10,566 nt of DNA from Nonomuraea sp. (GTDB lineage: Bacteria; Actinomycetota; Actinomycetes; Streptosporangiales; Streptosporangiaceae), in NCBI GenBank assembly GCA_013362835.1, contig JABFVJ010000120.1, positions 1 through 10,566 on the forward strand, in the 5' to 3' direction. Numbering within the stretch: position 1 is the stretch's first letter; the number at the start of each line of letters is the position of its first letter. Shown here in pieces: positions 1-6,695 of this stretch. A program made the position numbers and the translations under genes. Below the pieces are notes generated by a model that was given only the letters and a program-made list of their open reading frames with translations, did no database searches and was not told where the DNA came from.

Positions 1-2273
1 TCCAGGCAGCCAAGGCGGGCGTCACCACGGCCCGTGCCGCCGACCAGGAGGCCCAGCGTTCCGTGGCCGCCCTGGCCGCCCGCCGCGACGCCCTGGAGCT
101 GGGGCTCGCCAAGGGTGACGGCGGCGCGGCGCTGCTCGACGCCGACCTGGCCGGGGTGCTGGGGCCGCTGGCCGCGTCCATGCAGGTCACGCCGGGGGCG
201 GAGCTGGCCGTCGCGGCCGTGCTCGGTCCGGTCGCCGAGGCCGTCATGGTCAAGACGCTCGACACCGCGGTCGAGGCGCTCGACCTGCTGAGGAGCACCG
301 ACGCCGGCCAGGTGACGCTCCTCGTGGCGCTGCCGGGCGGCGGGGTTTCGGACAACCCGGACGACTTCGAGGTTGCGCACTCCCCGGTGGCCTCCCCCGC
401 GAGGGCGGACGCGCCCGAAGGGGCTCGGTGGGTGGCGGATCTGGTCAGCGTGCCCGATCATCTGCGGCCCGCGCTCGACCACGTGCTCGCGGGCGTCGTC
501 GTGGCCGACGGGCTCGACACGGCGCGTGAGCTGGTCGAGCGGCGTCCCGAGCTGCGGGTGGTGACCCTGGCGGGCGACGTGCTGGGCGCGCACGTGGCCG
601 CCGGCGGGGCCGCGAGCGGCATGTCGGTGCTCCAGGTGCGGGCGGCGTTCGACCAGGCCGTCCACGACCTGGGGGAGGCCGAGGCCACGGCCGAGGAGAC
701 CGCGCTGGCCCTTGAGGGGGCGATCGAGGCCGAGCAGGCCGCGCAGACCGCCGTCGAGGCGGCCCAGGCGCACGTCAACGAGGCCCAGAGCGCGGTCACC
801 ACGGCCCAGGCCGGCGTGAGCGCCGCCCAGGGCGCGCTCGACCAGGTCAGGGCCCGCCAGCGCGAGGCCGACCAGCGCAACGCGGCGGCGGCCAGGCGCC
901 TGGCCCAGCTGGAGGCCGCCGCGCACGCCGCGCACGCCGAGGCCGAACGCCACGCCCAGAGCGTCACGGCCGCCCAGGGCGCCCGCACGGAAGGGCTGGA
1001 GGAGCTGGCCGAGCTGGAAGTCCGGCTGGCCGAGGCCGAATACGCCCAGGAGCTGGAGACCGAGCCCACCACCGACCTGCGCGACGACCTGGCCGCCGGG
1101 TGCGAGACGGCCAGGCAGCGCGAGATGGACATCCGCCTCCAGGTGCGCACCGCCGAGGAGCGCGTAAGGGGCATCGAGGGCCGCGCCGACGGCCTCGTGC
1201 GGGCGGCGCAGCGCGAGCGTCAGGAACGCGCCCAGGCCGCCGCTCAGCGCGCCAGGCGCAGGAGGCAGGCCGCGGTGGCCGAGGCCGTCAGCGCGGGCGC
1301 CAAGCGCGTGCTCGGGGCGCTCGCGGCCTCGATCCAGCTCGCCTCCAGGGAGCGCGACGACGCCGACCTGGCCAGGGTCGCGATCGACGCCGAGCTCAAG
1401 CAGGTCCGCGTGCACGTGCGGGAGCTGGGTCAGGAGCTCGACAAGCTGGTCAACCGCGTCCACGGGAGCGAGGTGGCCCGTACCGAGCAGCGGCTGCGCC
1501 TGGAGCAGCTGGAGCAGCGGGCGCTGGAGGAGTTCGGCGTCGAGGTCGAGTCGCTGGTCTCCGAGTACGGCCCCGACGCCCCCGTGCCCGGCGACCCGCC
1601 GGTGCCGTACGTACGCGAGGAGCAGGAGAAGCGGGCCAGGGCCGCCGAGCGGCAGATGAACCAGCTCGGCAAGGTCAACCCCCTCGCGCTGGAGGAGTTC
1701 GCCGCGCTGGAGGAGCGCCACGCCTTCCTCACCTCGCAGCTCGAAGACCTCAAGAAGACCAGGCGCGACCTGATGACCGTGGTCAAGGAGGTCGACGACC
1801 GGGTCGAGCAGATGTTCTCCTCGGCCTACGAGGACGTCGCGCGCGAGTTCGAGCAGATCTTCACCAGGGTGTTCCCCGGCGGCGACGGCCGGTTGGTGCT
1901 CACCGAGCCCACCGACATGCTCACCACGGGCATCGAGGTCGAGGCCAGGCCGCCGGGCAAGAAGGTCAAGCGGCTGTCGCTGCTGTCGGGCGGCGAGCGC
2001 TCGCTGACCGCGGTGGCGTTCCTGATCTCCATCTTCAAGGCGCGGCCCTCGCCGTTCTACGTGATGGACGAGGTCGAGGCCGCGCTCGACGACACCAACA
2101 CGCAGCGGCTGCTGACCCTGTTCGAGGAGCTGCGGCAGAGTTCGCAGCTCATCGTCATCACCCACAACAAGCGCACGATGGAGATCGCCGACGCCCTCTA
2201 CGGCGTGTCGATGCGGGGCGACGGCGTGACGCAGGTGGTCAGCCAGCGGTTGCGGGAGCGCGAATCGGCCTGA
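1..2273 (+). CDS. smc: Chromosome segregation protein SMC, 5'-truncated
   Basis: This is the C-terminal 756 residues of the SMC ATPase, the coiled-coil subunit of the bacterial condensin SMC-ScpAB, which compacts and segregates the chromosome. The frame is open from base 3 and continues beyond the left edge, so the N-terminal Walker A half and first arm are missing from view. In order: the tail of the first coil; the hinge domain (about nt 140-615, with GVLGPLAASMQVTPG and VVTLAGDVLGAHV); a long alanine-rich second coil (about nt 640-1560); and the C-terminal head. The head has the conserved QLGKVNPLALEEF segment (about nt 1660-1700), the ABC signature LSGGE (nt 1983-1997) and the Walker B FYVMDEVEAALD with its D-loop (nt 2055-2090). 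It ends with ITHNKRTME (H-loop region, about nt 2157-2183). All C-terminal catalytic motifs are intact. ftsY follows 67 bases later on the same strand, the usual actinobacterial order. Confidence 0.97.
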   Translation, partial: QAAKAGVTTARAADQEAQRSVAALAARRDALELGLAKGDGGAALLDADLAGVLGPLAASMQVTPGAELAVAAVLGPVAEAVMVKTLDTAVEALDLLRSTDAGQVTLLVALPGGGVSDNPDDFEVAHSPVASPARADAPEGARWVADLVSVPDHLRPALDHVLAGVVVADGLDTARELVERRPELRVVTLAGDVLGAHVAAGGAASGMSVLQVRAAFDQAVHDLGEAEATAEETALALEGAIEAEQAAQTAVEAAQAHVNEAQSAVTTAQAGVSAAQGALDQVRARQREADQRNAAAARRLAQLEAAAHAAHAEAERHAQSVTAAQGARTEGLEELAELEVRLAEAEYAQELETEPTTDLRDDLAAGCETARQREMDIRLQVRTAEERVRGIEGRADGLVRAAQRERQERAQAAAQRARRRRQAAVAEAVSAGAKRVLGALAASIQLASRERDDADLARVAIDAELKQVRVHVRELGQELDKLVNRVHGSEVARTEQRLRLEQLEQRALEEFGVEVESLVSEYGPDAPVPGDPPVPYVREEQEKRARAAERQMNQLGKVNPLALEEFAALEERHAFLTSQLEDLKKTRRDLMTVVKEVDDRVEQMFSSAYEDVAREFEQIFTRVFPGGDGRLVLTEPTDMLTTGIEVEARPPGKKVKRLSLLSGGERSLTAVAFLISIFKARPSPFYVMDEVEAALDDTNTQRLLTLFEELRQSSQLIVITHNKRTMEIADALYGVSMRGDGVTQVVSQRLRERESA

Positions 2274-2301
2274 TCCGGCCTGTCATCATCCGTGTGCCTT
2301 G

Positions 2302-2315
2302 GGCATGACCATGCC
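2302..2315. repeat. Short inverted repeat in the smc-ftsY gap
   Basis: GGCATG-AC-CATGCC is a perfect 6-bp inverted repeat with a 2-base centre. It is the most conspicuous element in the 67-base gap between smc and ftsY. The 2-base loop is too tight for a good RNA hairpin and no T-run follows, so it resembles a dimeric protein-binding site more than a terminator. A chance palindrome is possible. No clear -10/-35 pair was found in the gap. Confidence 0.25.
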
Positions 2316-2340
2316 GGTCGATCTGGAAAACTGACATCTT

Positions 2341-3519
2341 GTGGATGGTTACCTCGGCGTCATAGTGATCGTGGTCGTCGTCGCCCTGTTGGCGGCCGGC
2401 GGCCTCTTCCTGCTGTTCAGGCCGGGTGGCAAGGCGGCGCCGCCGCCCGTGCTCCCGCCGGAGGCGCCGCCGCTCCCCGAGGAGGAGAAGCGGCCCGCCG
2501 GGGAGGTGGAGGAGGCCGACGGCGCGGTCACCACGCTCCCGCCGCCCGCCAAGCCGGCCGAGCCGATGGTGGTCGCGCCCGAGATCGAGGTGCCGCCGCC
2601 GTCCGCGGGCCGGATGGTGCGGCTGCGCTCGCGTCTCGCGCGTTCGCAGAGCGCGCTCGGCCGCGGCCTGCTGGAGCTGCTGTCCCGCGACCGGCTCGAC
2701 GACGAGGTCTGGGACGAGATCGAGGAGCGCCTGATCACCGCCGACGTGGGCGTCGCGCCCACCCAGGCGATGGTCGAGGAGCTGCGCACCAAGGTCAAGG
2801 TGCTGGGCAGCCGTAACCCGCAGGAGGTGCGCGCCCTGCTGCGCGAGCAGCTGCTCGCCCAGGTCAACCCCGACCTCGACCGTACGCTGCATGTGGGGAA
2901 GCACGGCGAGCGGCCAGCGGTCGTCCTCGTCGTGGGCGTCAACGGCACCGGCAAGACCACCACCACGGGCAAGCTCGCGCGTTCGCTCATCGGCGACGGC
3001 AAGAAGGTCGTGCTCGGCGCGGCCGACACCTTCCGCGCGGCGGCCGCCGACCAGCTGCAGACCTGGGGCGACCGGGTCGGCGCCGACACCGTGCGCGGCC
3101 CCGAGGGCGGCGACCCGGCCTCGGTGGCCTTCGACGCCACCGCCAAGGGCATCGAGGAGAAGGCCGACGTCGTCATCGTCGACACGGCCGGCCGCCTGCA
3201 CACCAAGACCGGGCTGATGGACGAGCTCGGCAAGGTCAAGCGGGTCATCGAGAAGAAGGCCACGGTCGACGAGGTGCTGCTCGTGCTCGACGCCACCACC
3301 GGCCAGAACGGCATGCGCCAGGCGCAGGTGTTCGCCGAGGTGGTCAACATCACGGGCATCGCGCTCACCAAGCTCGACGGCACGGCCAAGGGCGGCATCG
3401 TGATCTCGGTGCAGCGCGAGCTCGGTGTGCCGGTCAAGCTCGTGGGGCTGGGCGAGGGGCCCGACGATCTGGCGCCGTTCGATCCCGAGGTGTTCGTGGA
3501 CGCGATTCTGGGCGACTGA
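2341..3519 (+). CDS. ftsY: Signal recognition particle receptor FtsY
   Basis: FtsY is the GTPase receptor that docks SRP-ribosome-nascent chain complexes at the membrane and hands them to SecYEG. The 392-residue product starts at GTG. A hydrophobic segment at residues 4-26 anchors it to the membrane, a form common in actinobacteria. A Pro/Glu-rich linker follows (about 30-90), then the N domain (about 93-185) and the G domain. GTPase motifs are complete: P-loop GVNGTGKT (199-206), DTFRAAA (229-235), DTAGR (281-285) and TKLDG (343-347). The C-terminal GLGEGPDDLAPF is typical of SRP GTPases. The SD is weak (GGAAAA, 10 bases upstream). The GTG start is preferred because it puts the anchor helix right at the N-terminus. 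It probably shares transcripts with smc, since no terminator is visible between them. Confidence 0.97.
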   Translation: MDGYLGVIVIVVVVALLAAGGLFLLFRPGGKAAPPPVLPPEAPPLPEEEKRPAGEVEEADGAVTTLPPPAKPAEPMVVAPEIEVPPPSAGRMVRLRSRLARSQSALGRGLLELLSRDRLDDEVWDEIEERLITADVGVAPTQAMVEELRTKVKVLGSRNPQEVRALLREQLLAQVNPDLDRTLHVGKHGERPAVVLVVGVNGTGKTTTTGKLARSLIGDGKKVVLGAADTFRAAAADQLQTWGDRVGADTVRGPEGGDPASVAFDATAKGIEEKADVVIVDTAGRLHTKTGLMDELGKVKRVIEKKATVDEVLLVLDATTGQNGMRQAQVFAEVVNITGIALTKLDGTAKGGIVISVQRELGVPVKLVGLGEGPDDLAPFDPEVFVDAILGD

Positions 3520-3542
3520 CTTTTACGGATGTGTCGTAATTC

Positions 3543-3564
3543 CTGGTGAAATAGCCCTTACCAG
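3543..3564. promoter_or_regulatory. Inverted repeat, possible operator
   Basis: CTGGT (3543-3547) and ACCAG (3560-3564) are perfect inverted arms separated by 12 bases. A G-T wobble and an A-T pair just inside extend the symmetry. The size and symmetry fit a dimeric repressor site such as a TetR- or GntR-type operator. It sits just upstream of the possible -35 at 3572. It could instead be a weak hairpin behind ftsY. Confidence 0.3.
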
Positions 3565-3571
3565 AAAAGTC

Positions 3572-3601
3572 TTGAGTGACGACTTGGCTTTGTGCTGACA
3601 T
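3572..3601 (+). promoter_or_regulatory. Possible sigma-70-type promoter
   Basis: TTGAGT (3572-3577) resembles a -35 element. With an 18-base spacer it faces TGACAT (3596-3601), a poor -10 that keeps only the first and last consensus T. This is the best pairing I found upstream of the small ORF at 3638, and it would leave a leader of about 30 bases. The match is weak, and the claim rests mainly on position and local AT-richness. Confidence 0.22.
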
Positions 3602-3624
3602 TGTTCGGGTCATCCGCGATCATC

Positions 3625-3631
3625 GGAGGGG
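3625..3631 (+). promoter_or_regulatory. Strong ribosome binding site of the 24-codon ORF
   Basis: GGAGGGG ends 6 bases before the ATG at 3638. This near-ideal actinobacterial Shine-Dalgarno is far better than that of ftsY. It is the main reason to take the tiny ORF seriously. Confidence 0.6.
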
Positions 3632-3637
3632 TAGCCC

Positions 3638-3712
3638 ATGAAGAAGATTGTCGTTCATCGTCCCGGCACTGTCAGGCCGTCTACGCTCGCCTCGCCGCGA
3701 CACACTCCTTGA
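3638..3712 (+). CDS. Small basic peptide, 24 residues (leader or precursor peptide candidate)
   Basis: This is an ATG-initiated 24-residue ORF ending in TGA at 3710-3712. The peptide begins MKKIVVHRPGTVR and ends PRHTP. It has two Lys, four Arg and two His, is Pro/Ser/Thr-rich in its second half, and has no acidic residue, no Cys and no membrane helix. About 14 of the 23 codons after ATG end in G/C, clearly fewer than in neighbouring genes (ATT, GTT, CAT, CGT, ACT and CCT are used). A strong SD lies 6 bases upstream. A 13-bp hairpin and then the TPR gene follow. Possible roles are a short secreted or modified (RiPP-like) peptide acted on by the TPR/MFS genes, a regulatory leader peptide, or a fortuitous ORF behind a chance SD. 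I recognise no confirmed family. The layout is seen in the sequence; a peptide product is inference. Confidence 0.45.
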   Translation: MKKIVVHRPGTVRPSTLASPRHTP

Positions 3713-3722
3713 CCTGTGGCTG

Positions 3723-3752
3723 GGTCGGCGTTTCCGCGTGGGAACGCCGACC
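3723..3752 (+). promoter_or_regulatory. 13-bp hairpin between peptide ORF and TPR gene
   Basis: GGTCGGCGTT (3723-3732) and AACGCCGACC (3743-3752) are perfect 10-bp arms. Three more inner pairs (T-G wobble, C-G, C-G) leave the tetraloop GCGT (3736-3739). The stem starts 10 bases after the stop of the small ORF and ends 3 bases before the purine-rich SD of the TPR gene. No T-run follows, so it is not a canonical terminator. It could reduce read-through, protect an upstream mRNA end, or control access to the SD. Confidence 0.6.
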
Positions 3753-3755
3753 GGT

Positions 3756-3765
3756 GGGAGGGGAG
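3756..3765 (+). promoter_or_regulatory. Ribosome binding site of the TPR gene
   Basis: GGGAGGGGAG precedes the GTG at 3771, with its GGAGGGG core ending 7 bases before the start. This favours the GTG over the in-frame TTG at 3648, which lies inside the small ORF and has no comparable SD. Confidence 0.7.
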
Positions 3766-3770
3766 ATCCC

Positions 3771-5447
3771 GTGAGGACGCTCGTCCTTGACGCGGATCGC
3801 AGGATCGCCGGCCCGTACACGCTGGCCGCCGGGCTGCTCGATGTTCTCGTTCCCGAGGCGCTCGGCCGGCGGCCCGAGCTGGTGGCCGCCCATGACGTCG
3901 AGCTCCGGGTGGCGGCGCCGCGCCTGCGCGGGGTGGTGCCCGTCCGGAGGCGTTCGCTGGCCGACGAGCTACCGAGGGCCCAGCGCATCCTCATCCCCGG
4001 CCTGCGTCGCAGTCTCAGGATCGCCAACGGGCTGGCGGAGTTCGTCCGCGGACAGCTGGCGGAGGAGGGGCCGCTCACGCTCGTCGCCGCCAACCTCGGT
4101 GAGGCCGATCACACCGACGCCGAGCTGGTCGAGGTGTTACGGCGCCGGGTCGGGCCCGATCTGCTGCGGATCGAGGAGGGGCCGTCGAAGCCGGGCGACG
4201 GGCCGTTGTGCGCGGACTTCGGCCGCTTCCGCGACGAGGGTTTCCACCACGCCATGGCCGAGTCGGGGCTGGAGGCGCTGCGCGGGATGGCGTACGAGGA
4301 CGGGCCCGAGGAGCGGCGGACGCTCGTGCAGCGCGTCGGGGCCGCACTGGAGGCCGTCGAGCGCGAGGAGGAGGCCCGCCAGCTCTACGACCGGGCCAGA
4401 CGCGAGAGCACCGACCCCAAGCACCGCGCCACGATCGCGTACGCCACCGCCATGATCCTCGTACGCCACCACGACCCCGCCCGCCGCGACCCCGACGAGG
4501 CGATGGCGTGGATCAACGAGGCCGTCACGATCACGTCCCTGCTGCCCGACCCCCGCGAACGCGCCTTCCACCTCGGGTTCGACCTCAACGGCAAGGCCCT
4601 GGTCGAGCTGCGGGCCGGCCGCGCCGAGGCCGCCCTTGACCTGGTGGAGCAGGCCATCACGCTGGCCGACGAGCACCTGGCCGGCGAGCACCCGGTGCAC
4701 CGGCTGGTGCTGCGCGCCAACCGGGCCCAGCTCATGGCCCACTTCGGCCGGCACGACGAGGCGCTGGCCGACTACACCGCCGTCATCGAGGCCGACCCCG
4801 GCTACCCCGACCACTACCTCGACCGGGGCAACCTGCTGCACAAGCTGGGCCGCCCGGCCGAGGCCCTCGCCGACTACGAGGCCGTGATCCGGCTCAGCCC
4901 GCCCTTCCCCGAGGCGTACTACAACCGCTCGGAGCTGCGGTTCGCGGCCGGCGACCTCGAAGGCGCCCGCGCCGACCTGGACCACACGCTGGAGCTCGAC
5001 CCCGGCTTCGCCCCCGCGTACGCCAACAGGTGCGGCCTCGCCGTCCTCGGCGGCGAGTACGAGCAGGCCAGGCAGGACGTGGAACGCGGGCTGGCGCTCC
5101 GGCCGCGCGACGCGTACCTGCTGTGCGTGCTCGGCCAGGTGGAGATGGGCCAGGGCCACTACCCGGAGGCGCGGCTCGCCTTCGACGCCGCGCTGGAGAT
5201 CGACCCCGACCTCGCCGCCGCCTGGGGCAACCGGGCCGAGCTGGCCTTCGAGCGCGGTGACCGCGACGGCGCCCTGTCCGACCTGACCCGCGCGCTGAAG
5301 CTGACGGAGAGCGCCGAGCTGCTGTTCAACAGGTCGGTGGTGTACCGGGCGCTGGGAAGGCCGGAGGAGGCCAGGCAGGACCTGCTCAGGGCGGCCGAGC
5401 TGGCCCCGGACGATCAGGACGTCGGGCGGGCGCTGGCCGAGGGATGA
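3771..5447 (+). CDS. TPR-repeat protein with degenerate ATPase-like N-terminus
   Basis: This 558-residue protein starts at GTG behind a strong SD. It has no signal peptide or TM segment, so it should be cytoplasmic. Residues 1-145 contain LTLVAANLGEADHTDAELV (about 102-120), which resembles the Walker B/sensor area of STAND-type ATPases (hydrophobic strand, then ADxTDxEL). The usual acidic pair is replaced by A-A-N and no P-loop precedes it, suggesting a non-hydrolysing relic. Residues about 180-311 are helical and TPR-like. Seven regular TPRs follow, with a strict 34-residue period, at about 312-345, 346-379, 380-413, 414-447, 448-481, 482-515 and 516-548. The last ends near the C-terminus. 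TPR arrays bind proteins or peptides, and the small ORF upstream is an obvious candidate partner (inference). The MFS gene starts 3 bases after the stop, so the two are probably cotranslated. It resembles a group of actinobacterial TPR proteins of unknown function; I cannot assign a reaction. Confidence 0.9.
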   Translation: MRTLVLDADRRIAGPYTLAAGLLDVLVPEALGRRPELVAAHDVELRVAAPRLRGVVPVRRRSLADELPRAQRILIPGLRRSLRIANGLAEFVRGQLAEEGPLTLVAANLGEADHTDAELVEVLRRRVGPDLLRIEEGPSKPGDGPLCADFGRFRDEGFHHAMAESGLEALRGMAYEDGPEERRTLVQRVGAALEAVEREEEARQLYDRARRESTDPKHRATIAYATAMILVRHHDPARRDPDEAMAWINEAVTITSLLPDPRERAFHLGFDLNGKALVELRAGRAEAALDLVEQAITLADEHLAGEHPVHRLVLRANRAQLMAHFGRHDEALADYTAVIEADPGYPDHYLDRGNLLHKLGRPAEALADYEAVIRLSPPFPEAYYNRSELRFAAGDLEGARADLDHTLELDPGFAPAYANRCGLAVLGGEYEQARQDVERGLALRPRDAYLLCVLGQVEMGQGHYPEARLAFDAALEIDPDLAAAWGNRAELAFERGDRDGALSDLTRALKLTESAELLFNRSVVYRALGRPEEARQDLLRAAELAPDDQDVGRALAEG

Positions 5448-5450
5448 GCG

Positions 5451-6695
5451 ATGGGCGGCCGGTACTGGCTCCTGCTGGGGGCCTTCCTCGCCTCCTCGCT
5501 CGGCACCTGGGTCTACCGGCTGGCGCTGCCGCTGCTCGTCTACGACCTGACCGGGTCGGCGCTCGGCACGGGGCTGGTGTACGTGATCGAGTACCTGCCG
5601 TACCTGGCGCTGGGGATGATCGGCGGAGTGATCGCCGACCGGTACGACCGGCGGCGGGTGCTCGTGCTGGGCGACCTCGTGTCCGGGGCCGTGACGGTCG
5701 TGCTCGCGGTCGTCGTCACGACCGGGGTGTCGCGGTTGTGGCCGATCTACCTGGTGGCGTTCCTGCTGGCCTGCGTCGATCCGCTCTACCAGCCCGCGTT
5801 CCGTTCGGTCGTGCCCTCGCTGGTGGCCGTGGAGCGGCTGCCGCAGGCCAACGCGCGGCTGCACATCGGCGAGCACGCGGTGAACATGGCCGGGCCGGTG
5901 ATCGGCGGCGCGCTCGTGGTGAGCTTCGGCTACGAGGTGGCCGTCTACGCCGACGCGGGCACGTTCCTGCTGTCGGCCGGGCTGATCTGGCTGGTCAGGG
6001 CCGCGCCCGTCGCGGTCGTGCGGGGCGGGTCGGTGCTCGCCGACCTGCGCGAGGGCCTGCGCTTCCTGGTGAGGGGCGACAGGGTCGTGCTCACCACGGC
6101 CCTGTACGCGCTGGCCTGCAACTTCGGCGTCTGGCTGCTGCTGGCGGGCCTGGTGTACTACCTCAGCTCCTACTACGGCTTCACCCCCGGCCAGATCGGC
6201 GTCGTGTACGCCTTCCAGGGCGCGGGCGCGGTGGCCGGCGCGGTGCTCGGCAGCAGGCTGATCCGCCGGTGCCGGCCCGGCCCGCTGATCTGCGGGGCCA
6301 TCGCGGCGGGCGGGCTGTCGATGCTGGCGATGATCCCGGCCAGGGGGCCGGTGCCGATCGGGCTGGCCTGGATGGGGCAGTTCGCGGCGGCCGGCACGTC
6401 GATCGTGGCGACCGTGACCGTCCGCCAGTTGCTCGTCCCCGATCACCTGCGCGGGCGGGTGTTCGGGACGGCGAGGATGATCGCGTTCTTCTCCATCCCG
6501 CTCGCCTCGCTGGCCGCGGGGGTGTTCGAGTCGCAGGTGCGGAACGCGTACGCGCTGATGGGCCTGGCGGGGGTGAGCTGGCTGGCCGTCGCGGCGGCGG
6601 TGGCGCTGTCGCCGGTGCGCCGGGTCAGCCTCGACGGGCTGGGAGCGGGCGGATCGGGACCACCAGGGGAGTCCCGGCCACCGGATCCTGGATGA
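5451..6695 (+). CDS. Major facilitator transporter, EntS/macrolide-efflux type
   Basis: A 414-residue membrane protein, probably a proton-driven exporter of a small molecule or peptide. Its hydrophobic segments fit about 12 TM helices in two halves. The first helices span about residues 6-31 and 38-62. They are followed by MFS motif [12 protein letters not shown] (58-68). The mid-protein loop containing [15 protein letters not shown] is typical of the MFS_3 group, which includes the enterobactin exporter EntS and Mef efflux pumps. The start ATG lies 3 bases after the TPR stop, with GAGGG 7 bases upstream inside the TPR gene, so translation is probably coupled. The last residues, after SPVRRV, form a Gly/Pro-rich tail encoded by DNA that also encodes the end of the convergent ATPase gene (71-base overlap). 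The substrate is unknown. A product of the peptide/TPR unit or a siderophore for the adjacent importer are both possible. Confidence 0.93.
   Translation: MGGRYWLLLGAFLASSLGTWVYRLALPLLVYDLTGSALGTGLVYVIEYLPYLALGMIGGVIADRYDRRRVLVLGDLVSGAVTVVLAVVVTTGVSRLWPIYLVAFLLACVDPLYQPAFRSVVPSLVAVERLPQANARLHIGEHAVNMAGPVIGGALVVSFGYEVAVYADAGTFLLSAGLIWLVRAAPVAVVRGGSVLADLREGLRFLVRGDRVVLTTALYALACNFGVWLLLAGLVYYLSSYYGFTPGQIGVVYAFQGAGAVAGAVLGSRLIRRCRPGPLICGAIAAGGLSMLAMIPARGPVPIGLAWMGQFAAAGTSIVATVTVRQLLVPDHLRGRVFGTARMIAFFSIPLASLAAGVFESQVRNAYALMGLAGVSWLAVAAAVALSPVRRVSLDGLGAGGSGPPGESRPPDPG

Larger units (their letters stand above)
3520..3637. other. AT-richer intergenic leader region
   Basis: The stretch from the ftsY stop to the next start is visibly AT-richer than any coding sequence here, with clusters such as CTTTTACGG, GTCGTAATTCC and CCAGAAAAGTC. 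It contains an inverted repeat (3543-3564), a possible weak promoter (3572-3601) and a strong SD (3625-3631). There is no convincing intrinsic terminator for ftsY: the inverted repeat is followed by AAAAGTC, not a T-run. It most likely holds the promoter and 5' leader of the downstream peptide/TPR/MFS genes. Confidence 0.5.

Noticed and set aside
1100..2308. 402-codon + strand frame inside smc
   Set aside because: Arg/Ala/Gly-rich frame-shifted shadow of the SMC coil and head.
2239..3437. Long - strand frames opposite ftsY
   Set aside because: No recognisable domain. The + strand encodes an intact SRP GTPase.
3520..3637. Iron box upstream of the TPR/MFS unit
   Set aside because: Searched for TTAGGTTAG/CTAACCTAA-like halves; only TTACCAG-type fragments occur, too weak to call.
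3723..3752. The hairpin as a classic intrinsic terminator
   Set aside because: It is followed by a G-rich SD, not a T-run, and lies directly before a well-supported start codon.
3648..3770. Upstream TTG start giving a TPR protein 41 residues longer
   Set aside because: No SD, lies within the small ORF, and the extension is Arg-rich and encoded by the hairpin. GTG at 3771 has a strong SD at correct spacing.
3592..3774. 60-codon + strand ORF in the ftsY-TPR gap
   Set aside because: No SD near its start, and it runs through the hairpin and SD of the TPR gene. The 24-codon ORF in another frame has a far better SD.
4137..6446. 769-codon open frame on the - strand opposite the TPR and MFS genes
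   Set aside because: Low-complexity His/Gln/Arg/Gly-rich translation typical of an antisense frame in GC-rich DNA. The + strand frames carry clear TPR and MFS signatures.
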